Under the pieces are notes generated by a model. That model was not told the origin of the DNA and searched no databases. It worked only from the letters and a program-made list of their open reading frames with translations. From NCBI GenBank assembly GCA_965178125.1, contig OZ237767.1, positions 62,001 to 126,000 of the forward strand: DNA of 64,000 nucleotides. The letters run 5' to 3'. The DNA comes from Bilabrum cf. latius. Taxonomy: Eukaryota > Bigyra: Bicosoecida > Bigyra > Bicosoecida. Of the stretch, positions 36,049 through 49,300 are shown piece by piece. How positions within the stretch are numbered: the first letter of the stretch is position 1; every line of letters starts with the position of its first letter. The position numbers were made by a program, and so were the translations under genes.

Positions 36049-36510
36049 TTCAGTGTGGTAGTGGCACTTGCATGATCCGGATACTCGAGAAATCAGTGTG
36101 GTCAAAGCACACGCAATTATGGTTTATTCTCGGAAGCAATGCTCGGCTGACTCACTGAGCCTTTCACCGGAGCTCAAAGACTGTTGTGCGCTTGTGGTGT
36201 GCATCAGCACATTGGTGGAACTAGACGCCGGAGCACCAACACATTAAGTATCCTGGGTCTGTGCACCCATTTCACCTGGCGAAACTATCGCTGGATTCGA
36301 TCACTGATGGCATGATCAGATTCAGTATCGGATGCCAGCCAAGTTACCAACAAGCAAAAACAAAACAAAAAACGGCCACCTCCCAGCGCCGCTGTTTGGA
36401 GTAAGTAACCGCTACTGTAGGGTCTCCATGGTGAATTGAAGTAGGCAAAAGTACAGCACCTGCTCGGTACCGTTCATGAATCGCAAACCCTTATGTCACG
36501 CACTTGGACC
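36049..36510. other. Intergenic, duplicated flank
   Basis: About 36360-36510 matches the sequence just downstream of the two GH2 fragments (33175-33345, 21300-21430). No gene seen. Confidence 0.5.
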
Positions 36511-39500
36511 TTATCCCAGGAACGAGTCCATCATCTCGCCGACATCTTGCTGTCCCCCTTGGAGCCCAGATTTCCTCGCAACTGCCAGCACCCCATCATC
36601 CGATGGGCTGTCCGAGACTGGCACGGACACCTTAGTCACCACCGTGGTGTTTGTTCCCCGGGGAACAGTGGCAGGGTCAAGCTCTGCCACCACCCGCACG
36701 ACGATCGGCCCCCCCGAGGGGCACGCGACCCCTGTTCCCTGGCCCGCGATGAGCGTCCTGGCCCCCGAGTCCACGTCGATCTGCTTGGATAGCGCGCGGT
36801 TGGGGGTCGTGCAGTCGGCCGTGACCTGCACCAGCACCCTCGCCAGCCCGCCGTAGGTCCCGCAGGACTCGCTGCCCGGCTGGCACTTGCAGGCCGGGTC
36901 TCCGCTGCCGACGCCCAGCACGCGCCCGGGCCCCGACTCGATCGTGGCGCTGACGTTGGCAACCGCCGTGCTCCTCAAGCTGCCCTGCCCGTCGGCGAGC
37001 ATGACCCGGAGCAGGGCAGTGTCCTCTCCATCGAGGAGCAGGGCGGTGCCGGTCCCCGAGGCGGGGCTGGGGACGTCTGTAATACCCATAAGTAGCGTGT
37101 CATTTCCAGAAGGCGCGAGGACGGTGTGCCGTGACTCCACGGTGCTGCCGTCCCCGGCCAGACCCAGCACGGTGAGGTTCGCGATCGAGTTGCCCGGTGC
37201 CATGGGCCTGCCGCCACCGACCCAGGGGCCCTGTGCGCTGGGCCCGCACTGGTTCTGCTGCACATTGCCGGCCCAGCAGCCGTGCGTGTCGGACCACTGC
37301 CACACGGTGCAGCCGGGCAGCTCGCAGCACTGCGTCCTGCACGTGGCCGTGCCGTTGGCGTCGTCGATCTTCTTCAGGCCGTGGCACTGCACGTTCGACA
37401 GGTTCGTAGGGAACACGCACTGGCTTGGGACTGGCTCGACAGGCACATGCCAGCTGGACATCTGCACCTAGTCTGGGTACGTCTGGCTGGCCGTGGGCAG
37501 CTTGCCCATGCTCTTCCCGTCTGCGAGGAGCTCGGCGAAGGCACTCGTGCTGATGGCCCGGACGTTTGCCACGACTCCTCCACTGATTGACCCGGGCTCG
37601 ATGGCGAGCTAGTCAGGCAGATCCAGGACCCTGGTCAAGTTGGCAGCAGGCTGCAGCGGCTTGCCCGGGTCCGTGCTGGGCCGCTTGTGGAGCCAGTTGG
37701 CCCTGTACCAGAACGCGTGCGGCTTGGGCATCCCTGCGATGTCGAACTGGCCGTACGGACTGCTCACCTGCGGCCAGCTGTGAGACTCGCCGTAGTAATC
37801 GAAGCTGGTCCAGACCCCGAGGGAGCCGAGCACGTAGGGAAGCAGGCCAGGCGAGTTCTGGTCCTCGATGCAGTCTGGCAGCATGCGGCTCCCAGACGGC
37901 AATCTCTGGCTGGTGCAGGAGCAGCACTCTGAAAGCACCTGGGGAACACCGGGGTGGTCCTGATGGAAGCTCGCGAAGGTCTTGTTCCCCGAATGGGAGT
38001 GTCCCTGGACGTCGATTCCGTCCGTGTTTCCGTTGGCAGCAGTGAGCAGGTGAGGGGCAAGCGCCTTGGAGACGTTCCTGAAGGAGAGGCCCGTGGTTGG
38101 CTGGCCGCTTCCGCACGCGTACTCGTTGCAGTACCCGGCCATCACGATGGAGGGCCTGTTCCTGTCTCTCTTCACCATGGCGTGCATGCCGGGGAGGTAG
38201 CTGAACCCCTGCACCCCGAACGGCGCCTCGCTGCTTGACGGCCCGAACACTCCATAGTCCCTGTGCTCGTCCCACATGACCATTCCGATCCTGTCGGTCA
38301 GCTGGTACAGCTCACGCCGGTAGGGGTTGTGTGAGTTCCTCCAGATGTTGGCGCCCATGGCCCTGGCCTGCTGCACCCTGTACAGCTCGAAGCGGGGGGA
38401 CAAGGCCGTCCCCAGCTGCGTGAAGGAGTTGTGGTGGGAGAATCCCCTGAGCTTGAAGGCCTCCCCGTTCAGGACCAGGCCCTCCGTCAAAGAGGCAGAC
38501 ACGGTCCTGAACCCGACCTCCTCCGAGTACATGTCCATCGCGCCGGCGTCCTCAGGCCGTTGAGACGCGGGCAGCCCACCGGTGGTGGAAGGTGCGACTG
38601 TGGCGTTGACTAGGTACAGCCCGACCGTGTCGCGCACGGACCAGGCCTTCAGCACGCCGGGCGCGAGTGACACGTTCGCGCGGAGCACAGTTGTCATGGG
38701 TCGCCAGCCGTCCAGCACCGCAATCGATCCGGCTGCGTTCGGCTGCGACGGCGGCACGGCGACACTGGTGCTGAAGCTGCCGAGGAGGGGCCCGTCCACG
38801 CTGGAGACAGACAGCGTGACGTGCACTTCCGCGGGGTCGCTGCCGTGGTTCTCCAGCTCAACTGACACGGGAACCACCACGTCCTGAGCACTCGTCACGC
38901 CGTGATCACTCGTCACATCGAGCTCGGGAGAGGCGAAGAGGCCTCCCTCCACCACGTGCACCGGGGGGGCCCTCACCAGCTGCACACCGCGGTACATGCC
39001 GGCGCCTTCGTACCAGTGCCCGGAGCCGAAGGATCCATCCACGCGGACGGCCAGCACGTTGGGCTGGGAAGCGCCGTACCGCAGTGCAGAGCAGTTGTCC
39101 AGCCGGACGGTGAACTCCGAGTACCCGCCCTCCTGGGAGCCGTGCTGGCCGAGGTACTGCCCGTTCAGCCAGATCTACGAGAGGTGAAATATGCCTTCGA
39201 ATCGGATGAATATCGTGCTGTTGAACCCTGCAATGGACGGTCGCCATTCCTCGGGCATGACGAACTGCTTTCTGTACCACCCGGTCGAGTTGCGAGGCAC
39301 AAACCCGTGATGGGTGTCAGTGATGTCGGCGAACGTAGAATTCCGAATCAGGAAATCGTGCGGAGCATCGACGCTTTCCCATGTTTCCGCCTCTGGGACG
39401 TCTTCCTGAGCCCACGGGTAGTCGGTTCGGATCGGCTGCTGGGCCTGCTCGATGCTTCGCGTGCCGCCGAACGGAAAATCTTGGTTGCCGGTCGTGTCCA

Positions 39501-39876
39501 ATGACGATGGAGAGCACTAATATCCTTTGAACCCCCAAGCGCAATGCCTCGAACTAGGGTTCATCTGCCAGGCGAGACAGCTCGGCTCATACGCGCAGCC
39601 AGTTGCACAATCCGATGGCGTGAAGCGATTCTCGTTGGCCATCAACGGCGATCCATCCGCCTGATAGCACGAGAGTCCGGATATGTTCTTCCAGTACCCT
39701 TCAAATATGCTAGGCGAATCGCCATATGGTCCCGGAAGGCAATTTGGGTTTGACGGATCAGTCAGAGCGTCGCAATACTGGAATCTCCACCCGTACTGGA
39801 AGGGGATCGTTTCGCGCGACACATCCCCTGCAAAACTATACTACACGGCAGCTACTACTAGCACAAGGGCAATCAT
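36511..39876 (-). CDS. Secreted family 2 glycoside hydrolase (beta-galactosidase-like), full length
   Basis: One 1122-codon frame from ATG at 39874-39876 to TAA at 36511, with TAG at 39841, 39517, 39175, 37609 and 37468 read as Gln. The signal peptide (MIALVLVVAAV, TAG, YSFAG) itself contains a TAG. A Cys-rich PAN/WSC-like module follows (about residues 40-115), then the GH2 sugar-binding domain (WLNGQYLGQHGSQEGGYSEF), the sandwich domain and the barrel. Visible barrel motifs are MVMWDEHRDYG (about 534), AGYCNEYACG with the putative acid/base Glu (about 583), VLSECCSC with the putative nucleophile (about 647) and FDYYGES (about 692). A second Cys-rich module (QCCELPGCTVWQW) and an Ig-like tail complete it. 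It should cleave beta-linked galactosides or a related sugar outside the cell; exact specificity cannot be read. Two broken copies lie upstream in the window. Confidence 0.88.
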
Positions 39877-40047
39877 CCCTGCAAACTGTCAGATCTGCAC
39901 CCAAATTGGGAAGACCAGTCTGTATTGACATTAAACACGCGTTACATACTAAATAGCTTCATCTTTATTTAATGTATCCACTCGTCACATGGACATTCGT
40001 GGTCCAGGGGTGGGTCTGATTTTTCCGCCTCATAACCACAGCACAGG

Positions 40048-42526
40048 ATGGCGGCAACAGCTGATAACAAACCTTCCCTGGCCCATAAACCATCCGTGTC
40101 TAGAATACGCTACTCTAACCGGAACCTTGAGGTCAACGAAAGGAAGCGTACCTCTGCAAGCTCTGCAAAAGGCTCAGGATGTGACAGCCTTGCGCTCGCT
40201 GGGATTATTGCTGCTGCCATGCTTGTTGCAGTGATTATCGCGATGGCAGTAGTATACACCAACGATGAGGATTCGCCTTTATCGTTTCAAGTGGATAGAA
40301 GCTTCAACCCGTTCGCGGATACCGAGCAGGCCTTCTGCACTGCCGACTTTGTGGCGGCAAGCGGGTTCAACTAGAGGCAGCACTACGCCCGGCTTGAGAT
40401 TGGAACCGTAGCTGACGGAGAGACTCTCTCTTGTGATAGTGTAGCATCGATCAACAATGCGACCGCCGTTGCCCTGGGTGTATTGCCGTCCCAGGTGCTC
40501 CTCGTCGCAGAGCAAGTGGCGGAACCTGCAACCCGGCGCCTTGTTGGGCGCAAGACGCAGCAGAGTGACCGCCGCAGGCGTCTGCTTCATCTTCTATTTG
40601 CAATGAACCTGCAGGCCGCAGAGTCGATCGCGGCGAGCATCGATTCCGCGACAGCGGCCACCGTGCAGGCATCTCTGCAACTGGCCGCAACTGGCGCCGG
40701 CATCCCGGTTGCCACGGCAGAGTTCAGTGTGCAGATACCCGACACGATCGGGACAATATCAGGCGTACCGTCGAGCAGCCCTTCTGTGTCGCCGGTGAGA
40801 TCGTGCATTGCATTGCATTGTATCGCATTGCTCGCGACTCTCCCCAAGTTTGCCTGTCAATTCGATCGTGCCTCCCTGTGCGACCGCCCGCAAGGTCTCG
40901 ACTCGTCTCGCGACGAGGCGTTGCGGTGCAGTGCAGTGCACAGCGGAGCGTGAACTTGGGGTGGATTGCATTCATGCTGCTACGCATGCGTAGTTTTCGC
41001 GCTCTCTTTCGCAGTCCCCGTCCACGACGCCGTCTACCTCCGGTTCGACCAGCCCCACCCCCAGCACGTCGCCGACGCCCACAGCCAGTGTCACGGCCAG
41101 TCCAAGCAACAGCCCCACGCCCAGCATCACGGCTAGCTCCAGCAGCACTCCCACCCCCAGCACGAGCAGCAGCCCCTCCGCCAGCCCCACGCCTTCCAAC
41201 TCTGCAAGCCCAAGCCCGACACCCTCGGCTTCGCCCAGCAGCTCGCCCGTCCCGATCAACCTGCTGCTAGGGGACCACTTCCCGGGAGCCGACGACGCGA
41301 TCGCGGACGAGGAGAGGGTGGCTGCTGGCCAGGGCTCCAACGGCTACTATTTCACCCTTTAGTACGGCGAGTTATCCGACCGGTTCCTGTACAGGTGCAC
41401 GGGGAACAGCACTAGGGGCAGCCAGAACCGCCCGTCATGTGCCCGCGTGGGCGATTTCTGGGAGGGCTACCACTTCACGGTGCTGGGGAACAAGACGTTT
41501 TTCTCTGGTTCGAGTGACTCCGAGGGGGGCACCTATGGGAGGGAGCTGTACGCGTGCGAGGGGGATGACGAGTGCGGTCTCGTTCTGGATATCGAGCCCG
41601 GGATCTTCGGCGCGCCCGTGGACGAGATGGTGGCGGTGGGGGATCGAGTGTGGTTCGCTGCAACCAATGGGGACTTCGGATCGGAGCTGTGGTCGTGCTT
41701 CGAGAACGGCACCTGTCAGGCCCATGACCTGGTGCCTGGTTCCGTCGGCTCCAGCCCGATGAATCTGGCCGCGATCGGAGACAGGCTTTACTTCAGCGCG
41801 ACAGGGCCTTCGTCCAACGGGCGGGAACTGTGGTCCTGCGGGGTCAACGGTGCCTGCGCGATCGTGGCAGATATCCGAGCTGGGTCTAGCAGCAGCTCAC
41901 CGGCCTTCTTGACCGAGTTTAACGGAGAGGTATGGTTCAGGGCTAATGACGGTACCAGCACCGGCATGTGGAAGTGCACGATGGGTGATGTGTGCAGCAA
42001 GGTGAATGACACCATCTCGATCCCTGCTCATAGCTCGACACCGCCGTTTGTCGTGTTCGCTGGCCGGCTGGTGTTCGCTGGGAACGAGGGAGCGTTCGGC
42101 ACGGAGCCGTATTCGTGCACTGCGGCCGGAGACTGCGCGATCATGACGGACATTCGCCCCGGCACTAGCACATCCAACCCCAATGAGTTCACAGTGGCGG
42201 GCGACCGGCTGTACATGCAAGCCTCACCGCCGGGTTTCATCTCGCTGGTCAGCTGCGGCACCGACTTCCAATGCGCACAGCACCCGAACTCGCGCTTCAA
42301 CGCTAGAAACCTGCAAGCATTCAAAGGGGAGGTGTTCATGTCGGCCAACAGGTTCGGCAACGAGCCCGTGAGATGTGACGCTATTGGCTGCGAGGCTGTG
42401 CAAGACGTAAACCCAGGGTCCGCGGGAAGCAGCTGGCCGCAGTTCTACCCCAGCCAGGACGCATTGTACCTGACGGCGGAAGTTGCGGATAGTGGCAGGG
42501 AGTTGTACTCGTACGTGGAGGTATGA
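40048..42526 (+). CDS. Type II membrane protein with ELWxxDGT-like repeats
   Basis: Exons are 40048-40794 and 41015-42526; the intron has gtgaga and tttcgcag. The product is 752 residues. TAG at 40372 and 41360 is read as Gln; the stop is TGA. A basic cytoplasmic N terminus of about 50 residues precedes one membrane segment (LALAGIIAAAMLVAVIIAMA). An extracellular part, a Ser/Pro/Thr stalk (about 250-335) and six or so repeats follow, each with a GRELWSC- or GSELWSC-type motif and an IxPGxxxSxP turn (for example DLVPGSVGSSPMNLAAIGDR). Such repeats are known from bacterial and eukaryotic surface proteins and are predicted to form beta-propellers. A surface receptor or adhesin is the likely role. 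It diverges from the GH2 gene across a 171-bp gap. Confidence 0.82.
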
Positions 42527-42927
42527 TATTTGCCACCGGATCCGCAGTCGGGCGCGGTAACGGAGGTGCGTGCGGGCGAGCTCGACGCGCGGCTCAGCGG
42601 GCTGCGGAACCGGCCACTGGCAGGCTCATGGGGCAAACTGCAACAGACATTGTAGGAGCGCAATGGACAGTGAATTCGATGGTCTTTTGATTCTGTGTGG
42701 TCACCGTCGCACTGATGATTCAATTTCACTGTCAGATGACGAGGTTCAGGAGTTTCGCAGCCGTGCTCACCTTTGGGGCCTGCTGGGCCTGATCACGCAG
42801 CATGATACGGGCTCACCCACAGGTCATTAGGGTATCGACGAGTGCATCAATGTACTTTTTAGTGTTTTTGATCGTGTCCGGCAACACAATGTGGCAGGCG
42901 TGAGTTGTAGATCCGTGCAGTAGAGCC
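42527..42927. other. Intergenic
   Basis: Spacer between two plus-strand genes; no further gene seen. Confidence 0.6.
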
Positions 42928-45900
42928 ATGCGCTGCCTCCCGCCGAGTCAGCAGCTCGCCACAACACCGTGCGGTTCACGGCGACCAATTCCGTACGTTT
43001 CGCAGGAATCGTTTTCAAGCAGGGACGTACATGGCGCAGCACTATCGGTAGATGTTTCGGTGTCGCTGTCTGGCGTGCATGAGACCTTGAACCTGCGACT
43101 GGCAGATTTGTGGCGAACGTACCTTCCAATGGCAATCTGGATGCTGCGTCAAACTGGCTCTGATCCTTACTGGCAATCCCAGGAAGGTAAAACAAGCTCG
43201 GTGCCGCCGCCAGTCAGCCCTATTCGCCCAGCCTCCCCCGGGGCAAGCAAGACGGCCACCCAAAAGAGGCGCGTGATGATCGGGCTGTGCGGCCCCGCCG
43301 GCAGCGGGAAGACCTTCTTGGCCCAGGTTCTTCGCATCGTTGTGAACGCATACCACGCCGTGGGAACCGCACGCCTTGGTGCCTCAGGTGCGACGGGCGA
43401 CTCGGAGGGGGAAGCGGCACCCTCGACATCGTCGGCTGGTCCCGCGGTGGGCCGCCCGCACTCGTCACACCCTGACCACGGCGACGTGTGCGTGGCTGTC
43501 AGCATGGACGCGTACCACTACCCCAACGCCCGCCTCGAGGCCACGCCCCTTGCAGTGCAATGCGGTGCATCTGAAGAGGCGCTGCAAGCAGGAGCCGACC
43601 ATGAACCGTCGGATGAGGCTGATCTGGCTGCTAGTGGACATGCGCAGAGGGTCGCGGCGGGCGACGAAGGAAGGGACGCAGGCAGCGGAAGCAGGCCCGC
43701 CGCAGCTGCTGGATCAGGCACCTTTGCTTCCTCCTCCTCCACCTCCTCCTCTCCGAGCTCTCTCCGGAGGTACAAGGGCAGGCTGGACACGATCGACGCC
43801 CCGGCCTTCGCAGCCGACCTGGTGAGGGTCAGTCAATCGGTTGCAACCGATGTGACCCTGCCCGAGTACGACAGGGGTGTGCATGACCCGGTGCCTGGCC
43901 GAGTGCTCGTGCAGCCTTGTCACAGGGTGGTCATAGTGGAGGGGCTGTACCTGCTGGTGGGCGCCGGGGAGGCGGAGAACGATGTGGATAATGGTTATGA
44001 TGACGGCGATGGTGACGAGGAGATGAAGCAGACAAGCACGAATGAGGACGGTGTGACACCAGGTTCCGCAGAGAGCGGTGCCGCGCAATCAGGGCACGAA
44101 GGATCCACAGCAGCGCACAGCAGCCAATCCACGGCGCCGGTTCCGCTACTGGGCTCGGGCTCCGCCTACCGCCGGCAGTGGGGCAAAGTGTGGCGGCAGC
44201 TGGACGGTGTTGTCTACCTCGCGGTCCCGGAGGCCATCCGCCGCGCGAGGGTGGTTCGTAGGAAGGCGGGCGGCGGCAGGCGCGTGATGGACGCGGAGTA
44301 GCACTACCTGCGCGTGGATCTGCCCACCGGAATGGCGCTGGAGAGCACTGGCCTGGCCCTCGCCGATGCCGTGGTCGAACAGGACGGGTCGGGCAACGCG
44401 GTGCGGGCGGTGCGGGTGCAGCAGGGGCTGCCGGGCACAGGGGCAGAGGCTGTAGTTAGCAGGGATGGTAGTGTGACGAGTGATGCAGTTGGTGTGACGA
44501 GTGGGAGTGGGCGCGGGGTTCTGTTCCTGGGGCCCTCTCCTGCCCTGCAGCGGCAGATGCTCCTGCATCCAGGGAGCAACGGTCATTTCGGCTCCGAGTC
44601 GCACCAGCCGCAGCAGCAGGTGAGACGGGCGCAGTGGAAGGGCCTGCAGGTCGGGGGCAAGGGGCAGAACGCCGCCGCTGCTCTTGCCTCCGTGCCTGAC
44701 CTGGCGCAGAGTGCGGGGCTGGTCACTGCCATGCAGCCGCTGGGCGGGCTGGCGGGCGAGCAGGCGCTGCGCATCCTCGGGAAAACCAAGGGGCTGCAGG
44801 TGGTGGTACCCGGGGCAACCGACCGCGCTACTGATGTGGACGCCGGCGCCGTGTGTGACGAGTGGGAGACCCGGACGTGCGTGACTGTGCTGGAGGCAAC
44901 CCAGGCTGGCCGTGGCAAAGCCAAGGCAGGGAACAGGAACCGCAGCGATGGCGCCCTGCGGGTGACCGAGCTGGTGGAGGAGTCGGCTCCGATGCCCAGA
45001 GAACACGTGAAACTGCTTTCGGAAGCAGCAGTCGCCGCCTGCACCGGGGGCGACGAGAAGGATGAGGGGGGTTCGATGAGACGTCCTCCCAGCGTGCTGG
45101 CCCTCTGCGGCAGCGTGCCTACCGGCTGCCAGGGGCTCTACCAGGAGGTCTGCGAGGCGGTTGCGGAACATAGAAGGCGCCGCGCATCACCGCTCGCTTC
45201 CAAGGGGACTCACTAGATCCATCCACCGGTGGATTGGGTGGTCATGGACAGCAAGGGGCAGGCGGCCGAGGAATCCTTGTGGACGGGGGCCGTGGACGCG
45301 ATCAAGTGCAACTTCGAGGAGCTGTGTTCCCTGGCGGGGGATGCGACTGCCCGGATCATGGCCAGTAGGCACAGCGGCAGCTTTGAAGGGTCAGCAGCAG
45401 CCGGCAAGGCGCCTGCAACAGGTGCAGGCTCACCACCTACCGCGGGGACGGGGCCAGCGCCTCCAAGCGCCGACACATCCGCCGCCGCCACAGTGCGCGC
45501 CGCATTGGGGCTTGGACCAGACGCGAGCGGTGCACTGGGCGGGGGCGCGTCTCGGCTGGACCACGCGAAGGAGTGCGCCAATGCCCTCCACCGGCGGCAC
45601 GGAGTCAAGCTCGTGGCCGTGACGGACGGGCCCAGGTCCGCGTACTTGTTCCAGTTTGAGAACGCCACCAGCGGCTCTGCGGATGGCGAGGCATCGGCGC
45701 CGCGCACGACGGTGTTCCGCATGCCCACTCTAGGGGTCCTCCTCCAAGCAGCACGCGATCTGGCAGGAACAGGGACGGGGGCAGGCGGGGCCGTTCTCGA
45801 CCTCGGGGCCGGGGAGGAAGCCGCCAGGAAGGCCCTGGGAGACGCGATGGCAGGAAGTGCTTCCGGTGGTGGCAAGCACGGAGCTCCGGCTGCTGCCGAT

Positions 45901-46134
45901 GTTCCCTGCGGATCGCCGATCGGGGCCGGAGACGCTGTGTGCGGGGTGATGTGCGGTGCGCTTGCGGCTGGCCTCGGAGCCGTGGATGCGTTCCGACTGG
46001 GCCTGGCGGCTGGCTGCGCTTCTTGCCTGCGGGTGGAGATGGGCAACGTCGGAAGCGTCGAGCTGCGTGCTGCTCTGGACCTGGTGAGGGCTGTCGCCTG
46101 GAAGGAGACCGTTGTGGACGGGAGCGGTCTGTGA
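42928..46134 (+). CDS. P-loop sugar/nucleoside kinase fused to PfkB-family sugar kinase
   Basis: One exon of 1068 codons from ATG 42928 to TGA 46132-46134, with TAG at 44299 and 45214 read as Gln. The N-terminal domain has a Walker A motif (GLCGPAGSGKT, about 118-130), SMDAYHYPN and KGRLDTIDAPAF, then DRGVHDPVPGR and VVIVEGLYLL. This order is that of the phosphoribulokinase/uridine kinase-like group that includes sugar kinases. The C-terminal domain (from about 530) is PfkB: GPSPALQRQM, GGKGQNAAAAL, ALCGSVPTG, and the catalytic GAGD near residue 1000 (SPIGAGDAVCG). The closest general type is 1-phosphofructokinase or tagatose-6-phosphate kinase. The pair could phosphorylate one sugar twice in sequence, which is inference. 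Acidic and Ala/Gly-rich linkers separate the conserved parts. No signal peptide, so probably cytosolic. Confidence 0.83.
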
Positions 46135-46359
46135 ATCCGGATCGGTTCGTCTAGCCTACATCGGATCGGATGGGAGACCATTTTGAATGGGCCTCGGTTG
46201 AACTTTGGTGTTGTTTTGACTGTAAATTGTATTGTCTTGCTGTTTTAGATTAGTTCTGCCTTGTCAGAGAACCCATCAAGACCAAGAGGGTACGTACTGG
46301 ATCCATATAAATGGATAGCTCTCCAATGCTACCCGCTCAGGATTTACGGCGGGACTTCT
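46135..46359. other. Intergenic between convergent genes
   Basis: 225 bp; should carry both 3' ends. No terminator-like structure recognised. Confidence 0.5.
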
Positions 46360-49300
46360 TTAAATAATACTGTCACCACGGGATTGGCGACTACTTTCAT
46401 TCCCTTCGTCACTGTGAAGTGACTGGGAGGACAGCCCCGCACCTCGCAAAGGCGTCAACACGTGCCTCGGTGTTGGGCAAGCTGCGGCACCGTGCTGCAC
46501 GTCAGCCTCCGAGCGAGCAGAGACTGACGCAACCGAACCAATAGTGCCCCCGCTCACTAGGGCCGTTCCATGCAGCGCACCATACCGAGCATCCTGGTCG
46601 GACGACTCTGAAATAGGAGAAACTGCCAGATTTGGCGTACCTACCTAAATTGTTGAAGTGCTCAGCTGCTGCATGCCACTCCCAAATATCGGATTTCGGC
46701 TGCCAATGCTGCCCCACGCTGTGACCGAGTTTCGCAAGCTGCCACCAGAGCTGAGCGTGGCACCTGGCAGCGTTTTCCTGGCAGCGTGGATCCTGTCTCT
46801 GCGGGACGAGCCCAAGTGCAGCTGAACCGGATTGCTCGTGGCAGTGTCAGTCTTGGGCCCGATGATCTTGGGTCCGCTTGTGGCCAAATCCGAATCTGAC
46901 AGCTCCAGCTGACTCAGCAAGGAACTGAGCACATGACGCAGTAGGTTGGCCGCCGTGAAAAAGAGAGCGATCAGCACCACCAGCGACCGGCCCCCGAACA
47001 CACTCGATGACAGCGATATAACCACGATCTGAAGCGCAAACTGCACCAGGTCCTCGGATACCAGCTGTCCGATGCTGAGCATGCGCACCCGGTGCGAAAG
47101 CATTCTTTTTCTCGCGATGTCCAACTAGCTCTCCGTCCCGTATAAGCTGAGCGCTTCCAACCCGAACATGTTGGAAGTCATCAGCTCGAGCGACTTTAGC
47201 CCGAACAGAGCCAGGAACGACGTAGCTGCCACAATACTCCAGTGCTTGCTCATGTGCTCGCGCATACCTTCTACCCTCCAAAACTGAAGCAGCGCCACGA
47301 TCAGGAACACGTTCAGCACCACGGCTCCGCCCACGGACCCAAGTCCGATGAGCACTAGCCCAGGCCTCTCGCACCACCTCTCCTGCGCCAGCTGATACAC
47401 GAACCCAACATCGCTCAAGACGTCTGCAATCTACATGCCGGTTCCTGCGAGCGTCATGGCCCCAGACAGCTTCACTTGACCCACGGCAAGTAACGACGCC
47501 GCTGCCACCGCGCATAGCGCGAACAGCACCAGCGTCCCTATCGCGAAAGGGCGGGTATCCGAGGTCACCACCGGGCAGCTCAAGTCCAGCTCGGGCACCT
47601 GCCAGGCCCCCGGGTAGCACCTGCATGGATATGCCATGGGGGCACCCGCAGACAGCACAATGGTCAGTCCTGCCGTTGAATTGAACAGCACTTCTCCCCT
47701 AGTACCACCCGTCTGCAACACTCGTGGGCGTGCCGCTCCGGCGAATGGTTTCTACTGTAGCCTCGACGCGTGGGGGTGCGTCAGCGTCACCTGACCCAAT
47801 CTCCTTCTCCCCCCGGCATCTACTCGCCTCGTTATAGCCCTCGCGATGAGCCTCTCATCGGCGAGCTGACGCAGGGCCAGGGCATCGACAGGGGCGAGAG
47901 CCGGGTCCTAATCCACCAATGGATTGTCTCCGGCCATGCCGGGGTCCACTGCCCCGAACTATAGCAGGACTTTGACCCGGCCGGCCTGCGCATCGTCTCC
48001 CCGAATGCCTGCTACAGCCAGCCGGTCGGACCAGCCGCTTCCAATGAGACCCACTGGCAGTCCGTGGGTCCCTCTAATTCCCTGGAAATCGGCAGCATCT
48101 GCCACAGCCAGCGGCACTGCTCGCAGCAGAAGAGCATCGTCTAGCACAGGCACGTCTGGAGGTCCTTGCTTGCCAAGAAGCCGACCGATGATGGTCACTT
48201 CAGCGTGTGATTTGGCACCAAAACTGATCCGCACAGGGATGGCAGTCGGGGTTGCGCTGGGCGAAGCTGACGTGGATGGAGTTGGGGTGGCCGGTGGAGT
48301 CGGGCTGTTGGAGGCGGACGCACTTGAGGTGCTGCTTGGGGTCGGCGAAGCTGATCGCGTGCTGCTGGGCGTAGGCGTGCTGGTAGCACTGGTGCTGGGG
48401 GTCGCTGTGGCTGTTGGCGTGCTGCTGGGGACAGGTGTTGGCCTGGCAGTCTCGTTATACTACCACAGCATCCTTCTTGATGTGCTAGCGACGCCCCCTT
48501 CGGCCTTAATCTCGGTTCTTGCACTGAAGTATAGGAGCGGCTCATCAGCACTTTCTGGTTGGAAGAAGGCGAAGTAGCTCGGGTTTGATGATTCGGACCC
48601 ATACCATACATCAGCGGCCAGCATGGGAAAACTCTCCTGAGTCTCGTCCCACAGCAGCAGCTCAGATCCGAAGTATCCTTCCACATCCGGGCTGCCCAGC
48701 GTGCTGGAGAAATACACAGCTTTGGATGGCGTACCGTCCGGTCGCGGCTTCACTATAAGGTCCAAGACTGACGACGCGGTTGGAGAGATGACTGCGGGGC
48801 TGGCGGTCCGGTCTGCAAGCGTTGCAAGCGACAAGTAATTCTCAGCCAGGGAACCCGATCGTGGAGGAACAACTAGAAAATAAAACCAGTCGCCGTCCGC
48901 ATCCGCAATAAAATTAGGGAACGTGTAAGCTTCCGATACGTTGAGCGGCTCCCTGCCGTCCAAGCCTCCCCTGAAGAACAACTAAGGCTGCTGTGGGCTC
49001 GCACCTGGCCCGGTCTCCCCCTCTGCGAGCATATAGAGCCTCAGTCGGCTGTCTTGTCCAATGCTTCCGTCTGACACGGTAAATAGAAGAAACGAAGAGC
49101 CGTTAGCAGCGCGCATCACGGTCATATCCCTTGGAGTCGACGACGATGTGCCTGGAGCGATTTCGATCAGTTGCACGCCTCCAGTGCCGTTGTAACAGTA
49201 CAGCTCAGATCCAGCAAAAAAAGACGTTGCCTGGAAGAACAGCTTATCATCAAATACGACGAGGTCCGATGGGCTGCCACTGTCCCGGGGCCAAACGGAC

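Noticed and set aside
36511-39876. Translational readthrough or selenocysteine/pyrrolysine-type recoding of TAG
   Set aside because: The codon is too frequent, occurs in all gene classes, shows no downstream structure, and is exchanged with CAG between copies.
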